Shown: in pieces, positions 8,072 to 17,104 of the stretch
Layout: each line of letters starts with the position of its first letter
Position numbering within the stretch: the stretch's first letter is position 1
Assembly (NCBI RefSeq): GCF_000430725.1
Contig: NZ_KE387212.1
Location: 137,870 to 201,869, forward strand
Reading direction: 5' to 3'
DNA length: 64,000 nucleotides
Origin: Azohydromonas australica DSM 1124
Lineage (GTDB): Bacteria; Pseudomonadota; Gammaproteobacteria; Burkholderiales; Burkholderiaceae_C
Translations under genes and position numbers: made by a program
Notes under the pieces: generated by a model
What the model was told of the DNA's origin: nothing
Database searches by the model: none
The model's input: only the letters and a program-made list of their open reading frames with translations

Positions 8072-9169
8072 ATGTCTCTGATGCGTTCGTCCTTGTCCTG
8101 GCCTGTCGCCACGCGGGTGCTGCTGGCGGCCCTTGCCGCAACTTCGGTCCTCGGCGCCGTACCGGCGCAGGCCGGCGCCAAGGCGCCTGATCTTTCCACG
8201 AAGGGTTACGACTACTACCTCACCGGCAGCGCCACCGACGTCGCGCTCCTGCCGCCCGGCTCGCAGATGGTCGTGCTGATGGGCGGCGAAAACGATATCG
8301 CCGAGCCCCTGCGGCGCCTGGTCGACAAGGCAAGGGGCAGCTCCAGCGCGAAGGTGGATGTGGTTGTCATCCGCACCTCGGGTGCGGACGACTACAACGT
8401 GAGCTTCTCGGCGCTGGCGGGGGTCGATTCGGTGGAGACGCTGGTGCTCAAGAAGCAGGCGGCGGCCAGCGACCCGGAGGTCAACCGCATCGTGCGCAAT
8501 GCCGACGTGCTGTTCATCGCCGGCGGTGACCAGTCCAACTACATCGCGCTGTGGAAGGGCACGCCATTGGAGGCCTCGCTCGGCCACCTGCGCAGCCGCC
8601 GGGTACCCATCGGGGGCAGCAGCGCCGGCATGGCGGTGCTGGGCGATGTCGACTACACGGGCGAGAACGGCAGTGTCACTTCCGCCGAGGCGCTGGCCGA
8701 TCCGTATGACAAGCGCATCACGCTGAGCACGACGTTCATCACTGGGCTGCCCGGACTGGCCGGCACCACCACCGATACCCACTTTCATGTGCGCGACCGC
8801 ATGGGCCGCCTGGTGACCTTCCTGGCGCGGACGATCCGAGAGGGCCTGGCGGGGCTGGACGTTGTCCGGGGCATCGGCGTGGACGAGAAGACCGCGGTGG
8901 TGGCGGACGACGGCATCGCCACCGTGGTGGGCAGCGGCGCCGCGTACTTCCTGCGTCCCACCCAGGCTGCCGACACCATCGCGGCGAAGACGCCGCTGGC
9001 GTTTCGCAACGTGCAGGTTCACAAGGTGGCCGCGTCGCCGTCCGACGCCACCACGACCGTGCGGTTCAATCTCACGAACTGGACGCGCAGTGACGACACC
9101 CCGCCGTACTACCTGGATGCCCTGAGCGGAAGCCTGACCTCGACGCAGGCAGGCGGCCTAGTGTACTGA
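8072..9169 (+). CDS. Cyanophycinase-like secreted serine peptidase (S51 family)
   Basis: The 365-residue protein begins with an export signal (hydrophobic LLAALAATSVLGA, cleavage near VPAQAGA). It then shows the peptidase S51/cyanophycinase fold, with VVLMGGEND near the start of the domain, the nucleophile Ser184 in GGSSAGMAVLGD, and TDTHFHVRDRMGRL. Cyanophycinases hydrolyse the Asp-Arg polymer cyanophycin. Members with signal peptides act outside the cytoplasm and may let cells use external polymer. An AGGAGG ribosome-binding site precedes the ATG. No cyanophycin synthetase gene is in the window. It appears to be monocistronic. The family is clear; cyanophycin as substrate is inferred. Confidence 0.85.
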   Translation: MSLMRSSLSWPVATRVLLAALAATSVLGAVPAQAGAKAPDLSTKGYDYYLTGSATDVALLPPGSQMVVLMGGENDIAEPLRRLVDKARGSSSAKVDVVVIRTSGADDYNVSFSALAGVDSVETLVLKKQAAASDPEVNRIVRNADVLFIAGGDQSNYIALWKGTPLEASLGHLRSRRVPIGGSSAGMAVLGDVDYTGENGSVTSAEALADPYDKRITLSTTFITGLPGLAGTTTDTHFHVRDRMGRLVTFLARTIREGLAGLDVVRGIGVDEKTAVVADDGIATVVGSGAAYFLRPTQAADTIAAKTPLAFRNVQVHKVAASPSDATTTVRFNLTNWTRSDDTPPYYLDALSGSLTSTQAGGLVY

Positions 9170-9211
9170 GGCGCCGCGGACGGGGTGCGGCGGGCAGTTC
9201 GCTGCATGGCG

Positions 9212-10018
9212 TCAATCCCAGCGCGGCGCCAGCCCCTGCGGATCGACGAGGCGCTCGCCCCGGTCCAGCGTGGCGATGCGGGCCATGTCCTCGTCGCCCA
9301 GGCGCAGTGCCCGAGCCTGGAGATTCGAGGCCAGGTGGGCGCGCTGCGTGGAGGAAGGGATCACGGCGTGGCCCAGCTGCAGCGCCCACGCCAGGACCAC
9401 CTGCGCCGGCGTCGCCTGGTGGCGTTGCGCCAGGGCCTGGATGACGGGGTCCTGCAGCACCTTGCCGTAGCCCAGCGTCATGTAAGAGGTGATCCGGACA
9501 CCGGCCGCCCGTGCGGCCTCGACGACCGCACGGTTCTGCAGATACGGGTGCAGCTCCACCTGGTTGGTGGCGATCGCGCCGGGGCCGGCCGCGGCCACCG
9601 CCTGCCGCATCAGCGCCACGTTGAAGTTCGACACGCCGATCTGGCGCGTCAGGCCTTCGCGCCTGGCCTGCGCCAGCGCATCCAGGGTTTCGGCGAGCGG
9701 CACGGCGCCGTCGGGCGACGGCCAGTGGATCAGCGTCAGGTCCACGTGGTCGGTGCGCAGCTTGTGCAGGCTCTGCTTGAGGCTGGGCACGAGCCGGTCC
9801 CGCGACAGGTGCTCGGTCCAGATCTTCGTGGTCAGGAAGAGCGCCTGCCGGGCCACGCCGCTGCCGGCGATGGCCTGGCCCACGGCCTCCTCGTTGTCGT
9901 AGATCTGGGCCGTGTCGATGGCCCGGTAGCCCAGCTCCAGCGCGGTGCTCACGGAGTCGATGGCGGCCTGGCCTTTCAGGCGGAAGGTGCCCAGGCCGAA
10001 GTCAGGAATGGCTTGCAT
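9212..10018 (-). CDS. dkgB: Aldo/keto reductase, 2,5-diketo-D-gluconate reductase B type
   Basis: This 268-residue AKR-family reductase has the complete catalytic tetrad: Asp35 and Tyr40 (AIDTAQIYDNE), Lys65 (LTTKIW) and His98 (LIHWPS). The NADPH-binding C-terminal segment includes VIPSSTQRAHLASN. The overall sequence looks like DkgB, which reduces 2,5-diketogluconate and small ketones or aldehydes with NADPH. It lies directly downstream of an MFS exporter, 44 bp away on the same strand, so the two may be co-transcribed. The physiological substrate is not fixed by the sequence. Confidence 0.88.
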   Translation of the reverse strand: MQAIPDFGLGTFRLKGQAAIDSVSTALELGYRAIDTAQIYDNEEAVGQAIAGSGVARQALFLTTKIWTEHLSRDRLVPSLKQSLHKLRTDHVDLTLIHWPSPDGAVPLAETLDALAQARREGLTRQIGVSNFNVALMRQAVAAAGPGAIATNQVELHPYLQNRAVVEAARAAGVRITSYMTLGYGKVLQDPVIQALAQRHQATPAQVVLAWALQLGHAVIPSSTQRAHLASNLQARALRLGDEDMARIATLDRGERLVDPQGLAPRWD

Positions 10019-10062
10019 GGTGTGTCAGTCCTCGTGAACGGAAGGGGTGATGAAGGCCCGGC

Positions 10063-11265
10063 TCAGCAGCGGCTCGACAGGGCGCCGCGTGCGGCGTGGG
10101 TTACGGTGTCGCGGCGGTCCAGGTGTCCGCTGAGCTTCGTCAGCGCCAGCGACAGCAGCACCACCAGGGCGCCGATCCAGGGCGTGTGCATGAGGCCCAG
10201 CCGCTCGACGATCAGGCCGCCGCCCCAGGCCGCGGCCGCAATGCCGAGGTTGAAGGCCGCGATGTTCAGGCCCGAGGCCACGTCCACGGCCTGGGGCTCG
10301 AAGCGCTCGGCCTGCTGGACCACGTACACCTGCAGCCCCGGCACGTTGCCGAAGGCCACGGCGCCCCAGGCCAGCACCGTCAGCACCACCAGCCAGGGGC
10401 TGTGCGCCGTGAAGGTCAGCAGCATCAGCACGCCGGCCAGCGCCGCGAAGATCAGCTGCAGGGCCGGGATCGGTCCCTTGCGGTCGGCCAGGCGGCCGCC
10501 CCAGACGTTGCCGATGGCCACGGAGACGCCGTAGGCCAGCAGCACCCACGCCACGGCGCCCTGGCTGAAGCCGGCGACGTCCTGCAGGATCGGCGCGAGG
10601 AAGGTGAAGGGGATGAACGAGCCGCCGTAGCCGATGGCTGTCTTCGCGTACACCAGCAGCAGCCGTGGTTGCGCCAGCACCCGGGCCTGGCTGCGCAGCG
10701 AGGCCGGCGGCGCATGCCGGATGCCGTGCGGCACGGCGAGCAGGCTGGCCAGGAAGGCCAGCAGGCCCAGCGCGGCGACGGCCAGGAAGGTCTCGCGCCA
10801 GCCGAAGTGCTGGCCGATGAAGGTGCCCAACGGCACGCCGGTGACCAGCGCCACCGTCAGCCCGGTGAACATGGTGGCGATGGCGCTGGCGGCCTTGTCC
10901 TTGGCGACCAGGCTGGTGGCGATGGTCGAGCCGATGGAGAAGAACACGCCGTGCGCCAGCCCGGTGAGCACCCGCGCCAGGACCAGCGACTCGTAGCCCG
11001 GCGCCTGCCACGCGAGCAGGTTGCCCGCCGTGAACAGCGCCATCAGCGCCAGCAGCAGCGTCTTGCGCGGCAGGCGCCCGGTGAGGGCGGTGAGCACGGG
11101 CGCGCCGATGGCGACGCCCAGCGCGTAGAGGCTGACCAGCAGGCTGGCCGAGGGCAGGCTGACTTGGAGGTCGGCGGCGATGGTCGGGATGAGGCCGACA
11201 ATGACGAATTCCGTCGTTCCTATGGCGAAGGCGCTGACGGTGAGCGCGAGCAGTGCAAGGGGCAT
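10063..11265 (-). CDS. MFS transporter, AraJ/sugar-efflux-like
   Basis: About 400 residues with roughly twelve hydrophobic segments and the MFS loop motif between helices 2 and 3 (LTGRLPRKTLLLA). The N-terminus MPLALLALTVSAFAIGTTEFVIVG is characteristic of the DHA1/AraJ group of drug and sugar exporters. I prefer the ATG at 11265, which has a TGGAG ribosome-binding site, over an upstream GTG at 11295 without one. It lies in a run of minus-strand genes with a LysR regulator upstream and an aldo/keto reductase downstream. An export or detoxification function is inferred from the family. Confidence 0.9.
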   Translation of the reverse strand: MPLALLALTVSAFAIGTTEFVIVGLIPTIAADLQVSLPSASLLVSLYALGVAIGAPVLTALTGRLPRKTLLLALMALFTAGNLLAWQAPGYESLVLARVLTGLAHGVFFSIGSTIATSLVAKDKAASAIATMFTGLTVALVTGVPLGTFIGQHFGWRETFLAVAALGLLAFLASLLAVPHGIRHAPPASLRSQARVLAQPRLLLVYAKTAIGYGGSFIPFTFLAPILQDVAGFSQGAVAWVLLAYGVSVAIGNVWGGRLADRKGPIPALQLIFAALAGVLMLLTFTAHSPWLVVLTVLAWGAVAFGNVPGLQVYVVQQAERFEPQAVDVASGLNIAAFNLGIAAAAWGGGLIVERLGLMHTPWIGALVVLLSLALTKLSGHLDRRDTVTHAARGALSSRC

Positions 11266-11369
11266 GGGCAGCTCCAACAACAGGTTGGGCGCCACTGTGG
11301 GCCCGCAGGCCCGGCGGAAACAGCCGTGCCGGGGCAGATGATTCTTGACGCCGAGTCAAGAGCCGGCGG

Positions 11370-12317
11370 TCAGCCGGCCGCCGGCTTGCGCGCGCGTCCC
11401 CTGGCGGGCGCGGCCTCGCACAGCTCCTCGTCCGTGGACAGCCGCTCGCTCACGAAGTCCAGGAAGCAGGTGATGCGCGCGGCCAGCTGGGCGTTGCGGT
11501 AATAGACCGCGTTGATCGGCTGGCGCACCTCCCGCGTGTGCGGCTCCAGCAGCTGCACCAGGCGGCCTTGCCGGCGGTCGGCCTGCGTCATGAAGTCGGA
11601 GAGGCAGGCGATGCCCAGGCCTTGCAGCGCGAGCTGGCGCAGCGTCTCGCCGCTGGAGGCGGTGAGCGTGGGCACGATGGGCCATTCGTCGCCATGCTCG
11701 CCGTGCAGCGGCCAGCGGTTGAGCGACTCGGGCTGGGTGAAGCCCAGCAGCACGTGGCGCGTGAGGGCCTCGACCGTGGCCGGGCGCCCGTGGCGCTCGA
11801 TGTAGGCGGGGCTGGCCAGCACCCGGATGCGGCTGCTGGCCAGCGGCCGGGCGTGCAGCGTGGAGTCCTGCAGCGCACCGATGCGGATGGCGACGTCGGT
11901 GCGCCGCTCCAGCAGGTCGATGTTGAGATCGTCCGTGTCCAGCTCCAGGCGGATGCGCGGGTACTTCAAATGGAAGGCCGGCAGCAGCGGCACGATGGCG
12001 TGCAGCATGAAAGGCGTCGCGGCATTGACGCGCAGGCGGCCGGCGGGCTGGCGCCGGCGTGCGGCCATCTGTTCCTCGGCCTGGTCCACCGCGGCCAGGA
12101 TCGCGCGGGCGTGGCCGAGGAACGCCGCGCCCTCGTCGGTGATCGCGATGCGCCGCGTCGTGCGCCGCAGCAGCGTGGTCTCCAGCTTGCGCTCCAGGCG
12201 GCCCAGGGCGCGGCTGATGCCCGAGACGGTCTGGCCCAGCTGCTCGGCCGCGGCGGTGATCGAGCCGGTGTCCACGACGGTGGTGAAGGCCTGCAGTTCT
12301 TCGAGGGTGGTCTTCAT
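11370..12317 (-). CDS. LysR-family transcriptional regulator
   Basis: This 315-residue LysR regulator has its helix-turn-helix near the N-terminus (MKTTLEELQAFTTVVDTGS, then GISRALGRLERKL). The substrate-binding domain follows from about residue 90. The ATG at 12317 matches the usual start of the family; an in-frame extension to 12356 has no support. It is upstream of, and on the same strand as, the MFS transporter and dkgB-like reductase, so it may control them, although the tandem arrangement makes this weaker than for a divergent pair. The C-terminal tail after the effector domain is Arg/Ala-rich (GRARKPAAG). Confidence 0.9.
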   Translation of the reverse strand: MKTTLEELQAFTTVVDTGSITAAAEQLGQTVSGISRALGRLERKLETTLLRRTTRRIAITDEGAAFLGHARAILAAVDQAEEQMAARRRQPAGRLRVNAATPFMLHAIVPLLPAFHLKYPRIRLELDTDDLNIDLLERRTDVAIRIGALQDSTLHARPLASSRIRVLASPAYIERHGRPATVEALTRHVLLGFTQPESLNRWPLHGEHGDEWPIVPTLTASSGETLRQLALQGLGIACLSDFMTQADRRQGRLVQLLEPHTREVRQPINAVYYRNAQLAARITCFLDFVSERLSTDEELCEAAPARGRARKPAAG

Positions 12318-12336
12318 GGGGGAGCCATGATGCCGG

Positions 12337-13077
12337 TCAGAACGCCATGCGGGCATTCACGCCCACGTGGCGTGCCTGCTGGCCGTCCTGGTTCCTCAGC
12401 CAACCCAGTGACAGGCTGGCTTGCACGGGCCCCGCACGGATGCCGGACAGATGCATGCCGAGGCGGGACTCGCGGTAGTCCGGCGCCTGCATCCAGGCGA
12501 ACTCCGGCCCGGTGGAAAGGCCGTGAGGCAGGCCGATGCCGAGGTTGGCATACAGGTTCTTCGTGCGGTTGGCGGACGAGTAGCTTGCGAGCGCGAAGCC
12601 GGACAGCGCCTGTTCGGCGCTGAAGTACCCCGACACCGTTGCCTTGGCTCCCAGTTTGCTGCCTGCGCCGTCGCCGGGCGACCGGTAGGAAAGGTCCTTG
12701 GTGTAGAGCGACGGACCCAGGGCCGCCATGAAGCCGTAGGCGGCCTTGTTGTGCTCATAGCCCAGCAGGACGCTGACGTCCGAGTAGCGGCCGCGAACGA
12801 CGCCCTGCGGGGCCGCGTTCAGGGCGTAGCGGTAGTAGCCCCGCTGCGCCACGCCCTGGACACGCCATCCCGGGCGGTCGTTCGGGGTCACCGGGGCGAA
12901 GGTCAGCATGGCGCCAAGGCTGCCTGTGTGGAGTGCGCTCGCACCGATCCAGGCCTCGCCTGCCATGCGGCTGTCGCGGGCCTGGACGGCCGGCGCGTGG
13001 CCCAGCAGCAGGGCCACGAGCAGGCCTGTGCCCGGGGGTGCGAGACGCCGCACCCAGTGCTTGTGTCGCGCCGGCAT
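12337..13077 (-). CDS. BcsS-like outer-membrane beta-barrel protein of exopolysaccharide biosynthesis
   Basis: This protein of about 246 residues has an N-terminal signal segment (GTGLLVALLLGHAPAVQA). The body consists of alternating beta-strand repeats (GEAWIGASALHTGSLG, VSVLLGYEHNKAAYGF) and ends in a C-terminal Phe (VGVNARMAF), as expected of an outer-membrane barrel. The pattern resembles the CBP_BcsS family found beside cellulose synthase genes. Its ATG at 13077 overlaps the stop of the acyltransferase gene (ATGA), so it is the last gene of the glycosyltransferase-acyltransferase-BcsS operon. A role in secretion or attachment of the polymer is inferred from that context. No BcsB or BcsC gene is visible. 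Confidence 0.7.
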   Translation of the reverse strand: MPARHKHWVRRLAPPGTGLLVALLLGHAPAVQARDSRMAGEAWIGASALHTGSLGAMLTFAPVTPNDRPGWRVQGVAQRGYYRYALNAAPQGVVRGRYSDVSVLLGYEHNKAAYGFMAALGPSLYTKDLSYRSPGDGAGSKLGAKATVSGYFSAEQALSGFALASYSSANRTKNLYANLGIGLPHGLSTGPEFAWMQAPDYRESRLGMHLSGIRAGPVQASLSLGWLRNQDGQQARHVGVNARMAF

Positions 13078-14255
13078 CAGGGCTCGCTCCGGGCTTGTGC
13101 CGTGGCGGCCGACGTCATGGCCCATGTCCGGCCGGGCTCGGGACGGCTGCTGCCTTCCGGGCCCGGCTCATCGGCCGCGTGCTGGCGCTGCTTGAAGTAG
13201 GGCAGCTCAAGCCATCGGTACGAAACGCCTGCCAGCGCGGCACTGGCCAGCAGCGAGACAAGCATCAGCACGCCGGAATGGACGGGGAGCGGCAGCGAAG
13301 CCCATCGAGGTCCCAGGTGGTCCACCACCACAACGATCATCAGGCCGTGCAGCAGGTAGAGGCTGTAGGACCAGTTTCCGAGGCAGCGCAGCAGCGGAGC
13401 GTTGAAGCACCGGGCCAGCAGGCCGTCGCCGGCGATGGCCTTGGCCACCAGCAGCCCGCAGACAACCGCATAAGGCCAGGAGAAGAGGTTGTAGTTCTGC
13501 GTGAACGAGAACAGCAGCGTCACGCCCAGGTACGGCAGCAGCACGGCCCAGTCGGGCAGCAGGCTTGTCCAGCGCCTCAACGTGCCCGGCGGCAGCGCGG
13601 CCATCCATGCCCCGGCGAAGAACATGACGAAGCGCGCGTAGTGCGACCCCAGCAGAATCGCGGCCAGCGGCACCAGCAGCCCGGCCCAGGCCACGTGGGC
13701 CGGCCGCAGCGCCGCATGCCAGCGCCGGATGGCCAGCAGCAGGGGCGGCATCGCGAGGTAGAACAGCCACTCGAAGCTCAAGGACCAGCTCGCCACCAGG
13801 ATGGCCTTGATGCCCAGCTCCGGGATGCCGTGAAGCATCAAGGCGTTCTGGAGCAGCAGCTTCCAGTCGTAGGTCACGTTCCAGAAAGTCGCGTGGTAGG
13901 CGGTGTAGATCAGCAGCCAGACCGCAAACGCCGGATACAGCCGGGCCAGCCGATTCCACAGGAAGCGGCCATAGCGGAATTCCGGCCGTGCGACCAGCCT
14001 GAAAATCAGGAATCCGCTGAGCAGGAAGAACAGGTCCACGCCGTAGTGCGACGCCCACAGGTAGTGGGCCAGCGCAGGGCCGATGCCTGGCGCATCGAGG
14101 ATGCTGGAGTGCTCGAAATCCGGGCCACCGTAGCGGCGCACGTAGTGATCCGCGAAATGGACGAGGAACACGAGCACGACGGCGTAGCCGCGCAGCCCTT
14201 CCATGCCCGTGATGCGCTCGCGTGGCGGCGCGCTCGTGCACGGCTCAGTCCGCAT
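13077..14255 (-). CDS. Acyltransferase 3 family membrane protein (OafA-like)
   Basis: About 392 residues with around ten hydrophobic helices. The N-terminal signature RITGMEGLRGYAVVLVFLVHF contains the Arg and His typical of acyltransferase 3 enzymes, which transfer acetyl or other acyl groups to sugars across the inner membrane. I chose the ATG at 14255, just before the signature and overlapping the glycosyltransferase stop by 11 bp. A longer frame to 14366 reaches into the glycosyltransferase gene. Its place between a glycosyltransferase and a BcsS-like protein suggests it acylates the exopolysaccharide made by this operon. Confidence 0.88.
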   Translation of the reverse strand: MRTEPCTSAPPRERITGMEGLRGYAVVLVFLVHFADHYVRRYGGPDFEHSSILDAPGIGPALAHYLWASHYGVDLFFLLSGFLIFRLVARPEFRYGRFLWNRLARLYPAFAVWLLIYTAYHATFWNVTYDWKLLLQNALMLHGIPELGIKAILVASWSLSFEWLFYLAMPPLLLAIRRWHAALRPAHVAWAGLLVPLAAILLGSHYARFVMFFAGAWMAALPPGTLRRWTSLLPDWAVLLPYLGVTLLFSFTQNYNLFSWPYAVVCGLLVAKAIAGDGLLARCFNAPLLRCLGNWSYSLYLLHGLMIVVVVDHLGPRWASLPLPVHSGVLMLVSLLASAALAGVSYRWLELPYFKQRQHAADEPGPEGSSRPEPGRTWAMTSAATAQARSEP

Positions 14256-16380
14256 TGGCAGAGGCGGCCGGGATCCGGTGCAGCGAAGCAGACCGCTCTG
14301 GCGCGGGAAGGGCCTTCGGCTCCTGGGCGCCAGCGCCGGCCTGACGAGCGGGAATATGTCTCGCACTGGCGCGGTACCAGGTTGCGCAGCCGAGCTTCAG
14401 GTCGTTCCAGGCTTCGCGCATGCCGATGAAGCGGACGACGCCCCAAGCCAGGCACAGCGCGTTGAAGCCGGCGAAGGCCGCCAGGAAGAGCTGATCCGCC
14501 TGTGCTGCCGCCACCGCGCTGGCCGAGGCCATGGCCGGAAGGCCGAGCTGGGTGGCCACGTGCAGGGCGGGTGAAGCCGTGCGGTCGCCCACCTTGGGCG
14601 TGCGCGCGAAGGCCGACTTGCGCCGCATGACGATCTGCCGCACGGACTGCAGCACCCCGGCAGCGTTGACCGGGATGAGCATCAGGTTGAGCGCATAGAC
14701 GCGCCAGAAGTCGAGCCACGAGTAGCCGCAACGCCGCAGGTCGCGCGCATACACCAGGAGGTAGGGCAGTGCTGCGGCGGCCAGCCAGGGGCTCGCCAGT
14801 GCCGGGTCCATCGGCAGCAGGGCGAGTAGCAGCACCCCGATGCTGGAAAGGGTGGGCGACAGCAGGTAGTGCGTGCGCACGAAGAGCTCCAGCAGCCCGG
14901 GCCGCCGGCCCTGCGGACGCATCACGTAGCGCAGCAGGTCCGCCAGGATCAGCAGCCCGCCGTTGGCCCAGCGCCGCCGCTGGATGATCAGCGCGCCGAA
15001 GTCCGGCGGCGTGGCGCTGAATGCCAGACGCTCAGGGTGGTTGTGCAGCGTCCAGCCGTGGCGCACGAGGTCCAGCGTCGATCCCGTGTCCTCGATCACG
15101 GTCTTGTCCTGGATGAAGACGGGTACCTGGAAGCCCCGTTCCTGCGCCGTCTGGCGGATGTCGTTCAGCGCCTTCACCCGCAACAGCGCGTTGGCGCCGA
15201 CCCAGTACGTCGCGCCGAAGAACGTGAAGCCCTGGTGCACCAGGTACTGGATGTCCGTCTGCGCGCCGGCGCAGCGCTCCACGAGGCTCGCCGCGTGCGG
15301 ATGCGCCGAGTACGGCGTCTGCACCACGGCCATGCGCGGGTCGGCCGCCATGATGGGGGCGAGCTTGAGCAGGTAGTCATGCCGCACCAGGCTGTCGGCG
15401 TCCAGCGTGAGCAGGAAGTCCTCTGCCGGCACGACGAAGTCGGCTTCGCCGGTGGCGCATTCCACCAGGTGGCAGCCGTCTGCCCTCGCGTGCTCCTTGA
15501 AGCTGCGACCGAGCAGGCCGATGTAGCTGTTGAGGTTCATGGCCTTGCTGGGCGCATGCGACAGGTTGCGGTAGCGCTTGCGCTCGAAGCGCGTGATCTG
15601 CGTGCGCAGCAGCGATGCCAGCCGCTGGTACTCGGCCCACAAGGCGTCGCGGTCGAGTGCCGCACCGCTGAGCAGTCGCTGAGACCGCTCGCGATGCAGG
15701 CGCGCCAAGGGCAAGACGATCTCGTCGTTGAAGAAGCGGTCCACATGCGCAAAGGCATTCCCGCTCATTGGCTCGGCCAACTGCTCCACCCAATCGGCCA
15801 GGCTGGCATACAGCGTGGCGACCCGGCGTGTTTCCGCGCCCAGGTCCAATGCCTGCCCGCCATCGGCACGGTGCATGAAGTCGGTGAACGCCAGCTGGTA
15901 GCGCCGGCACTCGTCGCGGAAACAAGCATGGAGAGAAGCGATCAGCTGCCTTGTCGCCTCCAGCGCTTCGCGATCCACCCCCGGTCCGGAACATGGATCG
16001 TCGACCAGCACGACGATGCGCTTGGACGGGTACTCGCTCAGGGCTGCGGACACCACGGTCTGCCGGATGACGCGCAGCTCCTCCTTGTACGAAGGCACGA
16101 GCACGCAGACCCGGGGCGTCCGGACCGCGCTGGAGATGGGGGCCGCCCGCTCCCTGCACTGAGGTGAGCCGTGTTGTTGACGACGCAGCCATCCGATACG
16201 GGACAGCAGATAAACCGCGCTGCCGTAGGTGAAGCCGGAGAACAGCGCCAGGACCAGCACGGCTTGCCACACGGCGAGGCCTTGCATGGCGTGCACTTGC
16301 GCCAGGACATGCCCTGCCGCCAGCGCGAAGGCAACAGCAGTGGCTACCATCGCCAGGATGGTGACAAACATCTCTCTCAT
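14245..16380 (-). CDS. Membrane glycosyltransferase, family 2 (cellulose/glucan synthase-like)
   Basis: This 711-residue protein has two N-terminal membrane helices (to about residue 60), a cytosolic GT2 catalytic domain (about 90-540), and four or more C-terminal helices. Catalytic signatures are LVDDPCS, LTLDADSLV (the DxD metal and UDP site), VIEDTGSTLDL (base motif) and QRRRWANGG, the QxxRW motif of processive synthases. It should polymerise UDP- or GDP-sugars and extrude the chain. No C-terminal PilZ domain is evident, unlike BcsA, so c-di-GMP control is not supported. A GAGGG ribosome-binding site precedes the ATG. It heads an operon with an acyltransferase and a BcsS-like protein. The polymer is unknown. 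Confidence 0.9.
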   Translation of the reverse strand: MREMFVTILAMVATAVAFALAAGHVLAQVHAMQGLAVWQAVLVLALFSGFTYGSAVYLLSRIGWLRRQQHGSPQCRERAAPISSAVRTPRVCVLVPSYKEELRVIRQTVVSAALSEYPSKRIVVLVDDPCSGPGVDREALEATRQLIASLHACFRDECRRYQLAFTDFMHRADGGQALDLGAETRRVATLYASLADWVEQLAEPMSGNAFAHVDRFFNDEIVLPLARLHRERSQRLLSGAALDRDALWAEYQRLASLLRTQITRFERKRYRNLSHAPSKAMNLNSYIGLLGRSFKEHARADGCHLVECATGEADFVVPAEDFLLTLDADSLVRHDYLLKLAPIMAADPRMAVVQTPYSAHPHAASLVERCAGAQTDIQYLVHQGFTFFGATYWVGANALLRVKALNDIRQTAQERGFQVPVFIQDKTVIEDTGSTLDLVRHGWTLHNHPERLAFSATPPDFGALIIQRRRWANGGLLILADLLRYVMRPQGRRPGLLELFVRTHYLLSPTLSSIGVLLLALLPMDPALASPWLAAAALPYLLVYARDLRRCGYSWLDFWRVYALNLMLIPVNAAGVLQSVRQIVMRRKSAFARTPKVGDRTASPALHVATQLGLPAMASASAVAAAQADQLFLAAFAGFNALCLAWGVVRFIGMREAWNDLKLGCATWYRASARHIPARQAGAGAQEPKALPAPERSASLHRIPAASANAD

Positions 16381-16750
16381 CGATTGGATCCCTCGGTACT
16401 GAAGCGCGGCCTTGGCCGGCTTCGAGTCACTTGCACGGACTGGCCTGCGTGAAAGCAGGCGCGTGCTTCTTTGTTTGCGTCACGCGCTCAGTGATGCGGC
16501 GTGGACGCCAAGAGGGAATCTACGGATTGAAGTTGCCAGAGCGGACGCTAACTGGCGATGGGGTTGATACGGTGCCGTCAGTAATCGGATCAGAACCGCT
16601 CGTCCGTATCCAACCTGTAATCACTACAACGTTCATGCAGCCATCGAGTCATTCGATGCGTGAACAACTGGTTGAGAAGTCATTGCTCTGCAGATGGCAG
16701 CGGCCGGTCGAGCCAGCCGTGCCAGCGCGCGCCGGATGACATCGGGTCGC
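16381..16750. other. Intergenic region upstream of the glycosyltransferase operon
   Basis: These 370 bp must hold the promoter of the minus-strand glycosyltransferase operon. I see no convincing coding frame, RNA gene or strong dyad. Composition is less GC-rich than the flanking genes. Confidence 0.5.
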
Positions 16751-17104
16751 TCAGGGCTGAGGCAACACGAGGTGGGTTTGTGCCGAGCGGCCGGGAGAGG
16801 CCAGCTGCAATCCATACAGGCAGGAGCCGGCATGGCACTCGTCCAGCCGCTGTTCCCTTGACCGTCGCAGTGCCGTGGTCTGGAGGCCAGGGAGGACCGG
16901 TGCATCTTGCTGATGCTGTGCCGCTTGGAGTCCTGGATGGGAAGAAAAGCGCACGTCCTTCGCCGGATCGTCAGCCGTGATGGACTTGGCCGACAGGAAT
17001 ACTGCCGCTCCAACGATGCCGATACAAAACGCCGTCGGCACAAAGAAAAGGCAATCCCTCGCAAAAAGAGCCGCCTCGATCATGGCGTTCAACTGCCTGC
17101 TCAC
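16751..17104 (-). CDS. Small putative membrane protein of unknown function
   Basis: This is a possible 117-residue protein with one clear hydrophobic segment near the N-terminus (FVPTAFCIGIVGAAVFLSA) and a polar tail with several Cys and His. Support for it comes from the start: a GTG at 17104 preceded by a near-perfect GGGGAGG ribosome-binding site five bases upstream, with a short AAGCTC/GAGCTT hairpin further up. I recognise no family. The Cys-containing C-terminal part may not be real, and the frame could have been extended by chance in this GC-rich genome. It lies between the exopolysaccharide operon and the PEP-CTERM gene. Confidence 0.4.
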   Translation of the reverse strand: MSRQLNAMIEAALFARDCLFFVPTAFCIGIVGAAVFLSAKSITADDPAKDVRFSSHPGLQAAQHQQDAPVLPGLQTTALRRSREQRLDECHAGSCLYGLQLASPGRSAQTHLVLPQP

